A stretch of 64,000 bases of DNA from JAUHXS01 sp965213575. GTDB lineage: Bacteria; Bacteroidota; Bacteroidia; Chitinophagales; JAUHXS01. Location: NCBI GenBank assembly GCA_965213575.1, contig CBDBZN010000001.1, forward strand, positions 1 to 64,000, written 5' to 3'. This document shows, piece by piece, positions 58,640 through 64,000 of the stretch (positions are counted from its first letter, which is position 1; each line of letters opens with the position of its first letter). The notes beneath the pieces were generated by a model. That model had not been told where the DNA came from. It saw nothing but the letters and a program-made list of their open reading frames with translations, and did not search any database. A program made the translations under genes and the position numbers.

Positions 58640-61312
58640 ATGCGCTTCTTAACAATCTATCTTATCTGCTTATTCGCTTTGAGTGCATCTGCACAACTTG
58701 AAGTTGAAGTAGAAACGAATGATTCTTTATTAATAAACAAATTAATAGGGAAAGGCGTTACAATATCCAATATAATCAGAGATTGTCCCGATTCTGCTGC
58801 GGGATATTTTAATGCAACTAATACCGAATTAGGACTGGATAGTGGGGTACTATTAACTTCAGGAAATATTGTAACTGCAATAGGCCCTAATAATTCAGAT
58901 GCAGCCGGGGGGAATGCTTTTGGGCCTTGTTCTGATTCAAGCGATGCAGATTTAGACAGTTTGCTCATTGCTTATGGAGGTTCAAGTGGCCTTATACAAA
59001 GCCATGAGCATTGTAGTTTTGAATTTGATATAGTGGCTAACTCTGCTTTTTTACAATTTGAATATATATTTGCTTCAGAAGAATATCCGGAATTCGTATG
59101 TAGTGAATATAATGACATTTTTGCATTTTTTATTAGTGGGCCGGGCATTATTGGCAAAAAGAATATTGCATTAATTCCCGGAACGCAAACTCCGGTATTG
59201 ATCAATACATTGAACGGAGAAGATTCTTTAGGTTTTAGTGGTGGTTGGGGATATGATTCTTTAAGAATATGTGACTTTACCAATGGCCAGTATTATGTAT
59301 CAAATGATTCAGGGCCGGATACGTTAAATATTCAATATGATGGATATACTACTGTTCTGCCCAGTTCAGTAGCTGTAATACCATGCATAACTTATAGATT
59401 TAAATTAGCTATTGCTGATGCCGGAGATTGTGCTTATGATTCAGGAATTTTTCTTAAAGCGGGAAGTATTTGTAGTCCGGACGTAGTGACTCACATTCCT
59501 GATTCATTAGCGATTGAAGGATGTGATAGTGCAGCCCTGCTGTTTACGCGGAGTTGCACAGGTTTAGACACAGCAAAAACGGTTCATTTCATTATTAGCG
59601 GTTCTGCAACCAATGGTGTTGATTATGATAGTATTCCTGACAGTGTCACATTTGCGCCCTTTGAAGATTCTATATATGTATATATTAATCCTAAAGTAGA
59701 TAGTGATGTGGAAGGTGTAGATACGATAAAATTTACATTAATTAATGAATGTACTAATACTCCATATGATCAAGTTATAATTATTCATGATAATATTCCC
59801 GCATCAGTAAGTCCGGCTGATACCTCTATATGCTTTGAAGATTCTATTTTATTTGAAATTGATATAGATGAGATATATGGTTGGAATACAAATTACCAAT
59901 TACCTAACCCTGATAACCTATCAAATTATATTCAACCTGATTCAACTATCACAATATTCATTGAAACTAATTATAATTCTTGCTTAGATACCTTAACTTC
60001 TAATATTGAAGTCTTGCCAACCTTGAAATTTGAAGTTATAGATTCCTTGGCCGTAGAGGGATGCGATACAGCATCAATTTTAATCACTAGACGTAATAAA
60101 AATATAGACACTGCACAAACTATCTATTTTAACCTAGCAGGTTCTGCACAAAATGGTATAGATTTCGAAAATATTCCTGATAGTATAACTTTTCCTCCTA
60201 ATGAAGATTCACTATTAATATTTATATATCCTAATTTAGATGATATTGTAGAAAGCCTTGAGATATTATCATTTACATTTACAAATGAATGCTCTAACAA
60301 GTCATATGAACTTGTAATAGAACTTCATGATCTTAATCTACCTTTCATAACACCGATAGATACAGAGGTATGCTTAGGAGATTCTTTACTTTTAGAAATT
60401 GTTGTAAATAAACCACTTACATGGACTACAGATTACCCATTAAATGATCCGGATAGTTCTCGTAATTTTATTAAACCAGATACTTCAACTATCATTTTAG
60501 TTGAAGTCAAATACAATCTCTGTATAGATACATTAATATCTCGTATAGAAGTTTTTCCCGTATCAAAATTTGAAGTGCCAGACACATTCGTTTGCTCAGG
60601 AGACTCATTAAATATCAAAGTTATTCCTGAAGATATTGTTGGCACATTTATATGGGATCCTGCTGAAAATTTAAATCTAGCGGATTCTTCAAATCCTTTA
60701 TTTTTCCAAATTGTACAGAATACTACGTTAAATGAGTATGTTTTAACAATTCAGGATAGCAATGGTTGTGTAGCTCGTGATAGTTTTACTATTACAACTA
60801 TAGCATTACCCCAAGTTTCATTAATGGACGATACAGTTATTGTAAAAGGATACGCACTTCAACTAAATGGAGAAATAACCGTAGATTCTTTCATCTGGAT
60901 ACCGGAAGATCACTTATCTGATCCTTCTGTCCTTAATCCCGTTGCTTCTCTTACAGAGGATATGCTGTATATCTTAATAGCTATAGATAGTAATGGCTGT
61001 ATGAATACAGATAGTATATTAATAGAAGTAGTTTCTTTACTGCTTGACATTCCTACTGCCTTTTCTCCTAATAGTGATGGATTAAATGATGAATTATTGA
61101 TATTCAACAGAGGTATCAATGAATTAATAAGATTTGAGATTTATGATAGATGGGGTAAGCTTGTTTATAATACTAATGATCTTAATAATCCTTGGAAAGG
61201 AATAGATAGTGAGGGAGAAAAAGAAGTAGGGATTTATACCTACATTTTAGAAGCTGAAGATATATTTGGAAATAAATTGTCTAAGTCCGGCACTATCGCT
61301 TTAGTGAAATAA
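58640..61312 (+). CDS. Large secreted protein: choice-of-anchor L, tandem Calx-beta-like repeats, gliding-motility C-terminal domain
   Basis: 890 residues. Signal peptide MRFLTIYLICLFALSASA before QLEVEVE. Residues about 25-275 are a choice-of-anchor L domain (NATNTELGLDSGVLLTSG, YIFASEEYPEFVCSEYNDIFAFFISGPG). Then two copies of a 180-residue module (Calx-beta-like plus an Ig-like part), coded 540 bases apart (59501 and 60041, beginning SLA.EGCD). The C-terminus, IPTAFSPNSDGLNDELLIF to SGTIALVK, is the CHU_C domain that marks type IX export. Likely an adhesin or motility-linked surface protein. It is intact, in contrast to the similar gene at 2234. Confidence 0.92.
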   Translation: MRFLTIYLICLFALSASAQLEVEVETNDSLLINKLIGKGVTISNIIRDCPDSAAGYFNATNTELGLDSGVLLTSGNIVTAIGPNNSDAAGGNAFGPCSDSSDADLDSLLIAYGGSSGLIQSHEHCSFEFDIVANSAFLQFEYIFASEEYPEFVCSEYNDIFAFFISGPGIIGKKNIALIPGTQTPVLINTLNGEDSLGFSGGWGYDSLRICDFTNGQYYVSNDSGPDTLNIQYDGYTTVLPSSVAVIPCITYRFKLAIADAGDCAYDSGIFLKAGSICSPDVVTHIPDSLAIEGCDSAALLFTRSCTGLDTAKTVHFIISGSATNGVDYDSIPDSVTFAPFEDSIYVYINPKVDSDVEGVDTIKFTLINECTNTPYDQVIIIHDNIPASVSPADTSICFEDSILFEIDIDEIYGWNTNYQLPNPDNLSNYIQPDSTITIFIETNYNSCLDTLTSNIEVLPTLKFEVIDSLAVEGCDTASILITRRNKNIDTAQTIYFNLAGSAQNGIDFENIPDSITFPPNEDSLLIFIYPNLDDIVESLEILSFTFTNECSNKSYELVIELHDLNLPFITPIDTEVCLGDSLLLEIVVNKPLTWTTDYPLNDPDSSRNFIKPDTSTIILVEVKYNLCIDTLISRIEVFPVSKFEVPDTFVCSGDSLNIKVIPEDIVGTFIWDPAENLNLADSSNPLFFQIVQNTTLNEYVLTIQDSNGCVARDSFTITTIALPQVSLMDDTVIVKGYALQLNGEITVDSFIWIPEDHLSDPSVLNPVASLTEDMLYILIAIDSNGCMNTDSILIEVVSLLLDIPTAFSPNSDGLNDELLIFNRGINELIRFEIYDRWGKLVYNTNDLNNPWKGIDSEGEKEVGIYTYILEAEDIFGNKLSKSGTIALVK

Positions 61313-61320
61313 GCTTAAAT

Positions 61321-62652
61321 TCACTCCAACTCTAAATACTCATCTCCCGGTTGATAAGGAAGATAGGTTACTATTAGCTGAAACATCTCGTCGGTCGTTT
61401 TCATGTATCCTTCCGGAGTGTTGATCTTTCGAGGTGGAGAAAAGGGATTATTTGGATTGCCAGCTGTATTGTCATAAGTTCCATGTGCATAAAGTGTAGT
61501 ACCCTTCGGTATTTTTAACATAGTAGGGAAAGTATAATAATATTGCCATCTAAAATCCCATTTAGGAATCTTGATCAACCGGATGGTATCTCCATTAGGT
61601 TGAATGCCATACGCCCAAAAACTGGTACCCAGTAAATGCATGTGAGGGTTGATTGTTAAGATGGAAATATCTGTTGGCACGGTAAATTGAGTAGTAAATG
61701 ATTGCTTAGCATTAGGTTCTAAAGCTAATTCCGGTACTACAGGCGATACACCCGATGTACCCATTTGAAATTCTTTAATAGGACGTTCCGGTTTTTTATC
61801 CATAAAAAAGATATTAAAATAGGATTGATCATAAGCAGTTACAGGAGTAGGACCGTAATGAAGATTTTTAACTAAAATCAGTCCTTTTTGTGCCATTTTA
61901 TATCCACCTACTCCATCAGGGTAAAGGAGAGGAGTTACTCCTGGTAAATAATTACTGATAGATGGAACGAGCATAGGATAACTGCCATCATCATTAGAAA
62001 GATCTAACTGCTCGATAGTCGAGAGGTTATCAAAATGATTGTCTTCAATAATATAAGTACCGCTATCTAAACTTGTTTTTTTGCCCGGTTCATAATTTAT
62101 TAGATGAGCATTCATATGGTGTACAATTTTTTTATTACCGGGCACAAATTCAATTGCTTTGATGAAAGTATCAGCAGGAAGTTCAAAAGGTATTTTTACG
62201 ACTATAAAACGGTCTTTATTGTCACCCTCTATACGGTAAGGCTGAGGCATTTTTAGTACTAGATCCGGCTCGCCTAATTGTGACCCTTCTGAATACACCG
62301 GAGGAAGAGGAATGTTAATACTATCTCCTAATGGCATACCGTGTACTACCCAATCTTGTATCAGTTGAATTTCATTTTCTGAAAGTCCTCGTTCATTAAT
62401 AAAACTTGTATAATTTCTATCAGCCGGCCATGGAGGCATATAACGATCTTGAGTGACTTGAGCAATTGTTTTAGCTTTTTTGACTACATCTTGATAGGTA
62501 ATTAAGGAAAAAGGGCCCGAGGATTTGGGACGATGGCAAGGCGTACAATTTTGATGAATGATAGGAGCAATATCAGTGGTGAATGTGACCGGTTGGTCTG
62601 TCTGGCAAGCTGCGAATAATAAAATAATCGAGATTATACTAAGCTTATACAT
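61321..62652 (-). CDS. Lipoprotein with cytochrome c motif and copper type II (PHM-like) monooxygenase domain
   Basis: 443 residues; lipobox LLFAACQ (Cys16). Residues about 20-110 form a small cytochrome c-type domain with the heme motif C36-TPC-H40 and MPPW (Met72) as possible axial ligand. The rest resembles peptidylglycine alpha-hydroxylating monooxygenase: His178-His179 (KKIVHHMN) and His265 (LHYG) for one copper; His337 and His339 (NPHMHLLG) and Met423 (TTDEM) for the other. All six copper ligands are visible. The heme domain would supply electrons. Substrate unknown. A -33/-7 pair lies upstream at the edge of a palindrome. Confidence 0.85.
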   Translation of the reverse strand: MYKLSIISIILLFAACQTDQPVTFTTDIAPIIHQNCTPCHRPKSSGPFSLITYQDVVKKAKTIAQVTQDRYMPPWPADRNYTSFINERGLSENEIQLIQDWVVHGMPLGDSINIPLPPVYSEGSQLGEPDLVLKMPQPYRIEGDNKDRFIVVKIPFELPADTFIKAIEFVPGNKKIVHHMNAHLINYEPGKKTSLDSGTYIIEDNHFDNLSTIEQLDLSNDDGSYPMLVPSISNYLPGVTPLLYPDGVGGYKMAQKGLILVKNLHYGPTPVTAYDQSYFNIFFMDKKPERPIKEFQMGTSGVSPVVPELALEPNAKQSFTTQFTVPTDISILTINPHMHLLGTSFWAYGIQPNGDTIRLIKIPKWDFRWQYYYTFPTMLKIPKGTTLYAHGTYDNTAGNPNNPFSPPRKINTPEGYMKTTDEMFQLIVTYLPYQPGDEYLELE

Positions 62653-62707
62653 GATTGATGATGATTCTCTTTCCTTCCTATTTAATATCGTAACTATTAC
62701 TTCTTTT

Positions 62708-62740
62708 CAAAGTTATAAAATCATGGTTAGGTTTGTCAAC
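62708..62740 (-). promoter_or_regulatory. Promoter of the copper-monooxygenase gene
   Basis: On the minus strand, GTTG (62737-62740) and TAACTTTG (62708-62715) are 21 bases apart, matching the Bacteroidota pattern. The -33 box overlaps the edge of the 50-bp palindrome. Confidence 0.55.
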
Positions 62741-62787
62741 TTTCTTTCATAGCCCGGGGTTTAAACCCCGGGCTATGAAAGAAAGTT
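62738..62787. repeat. Perfect 50-bp GC-rich palindrome
   Basis: Two 25-base arms with no loop; the core is CATAGCCCGGGGTTT and its complement. It starts immediately after the stop codon of the redoxin gene and reaches the -33 box of the next gene. Its G+C-rich core stands out in this AT-rich region. It could be a bidirectional terminator, or a REP-type palindrome left by a RAYT transposase. No poly-T follows on the minus strand (GTTGAC), so it is not a classical terminator for the redoxin gene. Confidence 0.9.
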
Positions 62788-63390
62788 TTACTCAATAAAA
62801 CATCCCACCGCCTGAATCTTCTTAACTGGAATAGGCTTTTGAGATAAAATAGCGTCAATCGCATCTTGTAAATAAAACTCCGTAACCACACTTCTTTTTT
62901 GTCCTAACTTAACGATCCAGTTGTCGATTTTACCACTATATATTACCTTTTCGGAATTATCGAGTAAGAATGTTTCAGGAGTTATTGTAGCACCTAATTT
63001 CTTAGTAAGGTCTTTATGGCTATCCAATAAAACAGGTATGGTTAAAAGGTAAGTGTCGAGGTAAATATCCAATTCTTTTTGGGTGTAGTCCTCCCCCGGT
63101 ATCACAGCAAAAAAATGAATAGAGGAATCTCTATACCTTTCATTAAGTTCATTAATCTGTAGTGTATAGTTTTCACTAAGTGGACAAGTAGGAGAGAGGA
63201 AATAGAAAACAGTTACCTTATTTTTTTTGATAGAAGATAAATCAATACTATTTCCCTTAGTACTGGACAACTTTATAGCTGAAATAGGATGATTGTTTCC
63301 ACAAGCCATTAGAAAAATTACTGCTATCCATCCAACAGTATTTCTCAAACAATTTTGAATTCTAAACTCTAAACTAATAGCTTGTAACAT
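62788..63390 (-). CDS. Redoxin/thioredoxin-like lipoprotein
   Basis: A thioredoxin-fold protein with SPTCPLSENYTLQINELNERYRD in place of CxxC: one Cys in the pattern of the redoxin domains that accompany PHM-like copper enzymes. The fold continues FFAVIPGEDYTQKELDIY and ATITPETFLLDNSEKVIYSGKID. The lipobox is IFLMACG. The long start at 63390 codes for repeat-like sequence; a TTG at 63348 (MRNTVGWIAVIFLMACG) gives a cleaner signal and may be the true start. It lies upstream of the cytochrome/copper gene on the same strand. Confidence 0.75.
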   Translation of the reverse strand: MLQAISLEFRIQNCLRNTVGWIAVIFLMACGNNHPISAIKLSSTKGNSIDLSSIKKNKVTVFYFLSPTCPLSENYTLQINELNERYRDSSIHFFAVIPGEDYTQKELDIYLDTYLLTIPVLLDSHKDLTKKLGATITPETFLLDNSEKVIYSGKIDNWIVKLGQKRSVVTEFYLQDAIDAILSQKPIPVKKIQAVGCFIE

Positions 63391-63436
63391 TAAACATTAA
63401 ATTTTGAACTATAAACTATAAACTTCAATCTTTCAA
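63380..63436. repeat. Copy of the modular AT-rich repeat at the ABM gene end
   Basis: Words AAACATTAAA, TTTTGAACTATAAACTATAAAC and CAATCTTTCAA (63426-63436, the inverted copy of TTGAAAGATTG from 8837 and 31034) span the gap and the last codons of the ABM gene, whose stop codon lies inside it. Confidence 0.45.
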
Positions 63437-63715
63437 CTGTTTAAGCGACCAAGCCTCTGCTTTCAGTAAAAATAACGCTTTAGTCCGCTTCCAAGTACTT
63501 TCAAAGAGTTCAGAATCCCTATAGGCCTGTAAGCTGGTTTCATTATCCCATAAACTGTAGGTAAAACAAATGTTTCGACTATGAATACTTTGTAATAAAT
63601 ATACATCTCTGCATCCATCACAGTTTTTAATTTTATGTTGTACTTCATCAAAAATCTTCATAAAATCATCCACTTTGTCTTCTTCAAAAGTCATTTTTAC
63701 AATTCTAGTAATCAT
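63425..63715 (-). CDS. Antibiotic biosynthesis monooxygenase (ABM)-type small protein
   Basis: 96 residues with the ferredoxin-like ABM pattern: MITRIVKMTFEEDKVDDFMKIFDEVQHKIKNCDGC, then NICFTYSLWDNETSLQAYRDSELFESTW. Members are dimeric monooxygenases or quinol/heme-related enzymes with varied substrates; the true reaction cannot be told. The ATG overlaps the stop of the upstream SAM hydroxide adenosyltransferase gene (ATGA), so translation is coupled. The last codons lie in a repeat. Confidence 0.85.
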   Translation of the reverse strand: MITRIVKMTFEEDKVDDFMKIFDEVQHKIKNCDGCRDVYLLQSIHSRNICFTYSLWDNETSLQAYRDSELFESTWKRTKALFLLKAEAWSLKQLKD

Positions 63716-64000
63716 ATAAAATCAATTTGTATGGTATCGCCAATATTAAATCCAAAAAGATCAGCTGCACTGCCGAATTTAATAGCAACTTCTAAATGCT
63801 TATTAGCATTAAATAAACAAAGCTTCTCTCCATCGGGCACAACATGATAATTTTCAGAAATTTCACTAATGGTTTCTCTTTTAAAATATACTATAAAAGC
63901 TCTACCAAGTTGATTTGTATCAAATAATTCTTTGCTAATATTAGTAACGGCGTTACCATATCTATCAATATAAATAATGCTGCCTCTTATATTGGTTTGT
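63712..64000 (-). CDS. SAM hydroxide adenosyltransferase (DUF62), C-terminal part
   Basis: 95 residues of the C-terminal beta-barrel domain are in the window, ending at a TGA at 63712-63714; the N-terminal part lies beyond the right edge. The start RGSIIYIDRYGNAVTNISKELF and the end AIKFGSAADLFGFNIGDTIQIDFI match the SAM hydrolase / fluorinase-like family (DUF62), which cleaves SAM to adenosine and methionine using water. It overlaps the ABM gene by four bases. Confidence 0.88.
   Translation of the reverse strand, partial: QTNIRGSIIYIDRYGNAVTNISKELFDTNQLGRAFIVYFKRETISEISENYHVVPDGEKLCLFNANKHLEVAIKFGSAADLFGFNIGDTIQIDFI

Noticed and set aside
1..64000. tRNA genes, CRISPR arrays, prophage or complete insertion sequences
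   Set aside because: No T-arm motif, evenly spaced repeats, integrase or transposase gene was seen on either strand.

Overview
The window is a compact, AT-rich bacterial chromosome segment that I place in the phylum Bacteroidota, probably in the Saprospirales/Chitinophagales/Cytophagales range. The reasons are two large secreted proteins ending in the gliding-motility/type IX secretion C-terminal domain, the families DUF4290 and DUF3098, promoters of the Bacteroidota type (TAnnTTTG around -7), sparse Shine-Dalgarno sequences, a MurA with Asp in place of the catalytic Cys, and the order rplQ-carA-eno-divIC. No tRNA, rRNA, CRISPR array, complete insertion sequence or phage gene was seen. No stretch longer than about 250 bases lacks a gene.

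Layout: 1-2.0 kb, murA and a DUF4290 gene (minus), with a clipped gene, possibly yidC, at the left edge. 2.2-5.5 kb, a type IX-type surface protein interrupted by two frameshifts. 5.6-9.9 kb (minus), a Fic AMP-transferase, a UvrD/PcrA helicase and a lipoprotein. 10-13.6 kb (plus), an overlapping operon ftsX-DUF3098-uppP-truB-ribF. 13.7-15.9 kb, holA (minus), a divergent HsdR-N-like nuclease-fold protein, then rpmI-rplT without infC. 16.1-22.0 kb, the complete Na+-translocating NADH:quinone reductase operon nqrABCDEF with a strong terminator. 22-27 kb, a YwqK-type repeat protein, recO, an amidohydrolase and a heme pair (ferrochelatase and protoporphyrinogen/coproporphyrinogen oxidase) resembling the Gram-positive types. 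27.2-33.6 kb (minus), NlpC/P60, inositol monophosphatase, lnt, rsmI, a small lipoprotein, purS, pssA and pepP.

33.7-51.6 kb is one continuous str-S10-spc-alpha ribosomal superoperon, rpsL to rplQ, ending in a 17-bp perfect hairpin terminator. It carries secY, map, infA and rpoA, has no tuf, and has an extra promoter box in front of infA. carA, eno and a DivIC/FtsB gene follow. 54.5-64 kb is accessory: murB, a PH-like membrane protein, small unknowns, a lipoprotein, an orphan LuxE-type acyl-protein synthetase, an 890-residue choice-of-anchor-L surface protein, a cytochrome c/copper monooxygenase protein with a separate redoxin lipoprotein, an ABM-type monooxygenase and the end of a SAM hydroxide adenosyltransferase.

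The most notable observations are: (i) five frameshifts, each cured by removing one base, three of them in the essential genes rpsG, fusA and rpsH, most simply read as sequence errors; (ii) a perfect 50-bp GC-rich palindrome between the redoxin and copper-monooxygenase genes; (iii) a family of modular AT-rich intergenic repeats; (iv) TAnnTTTG boxes so close to start codons that leaderless transcripts are predicted.
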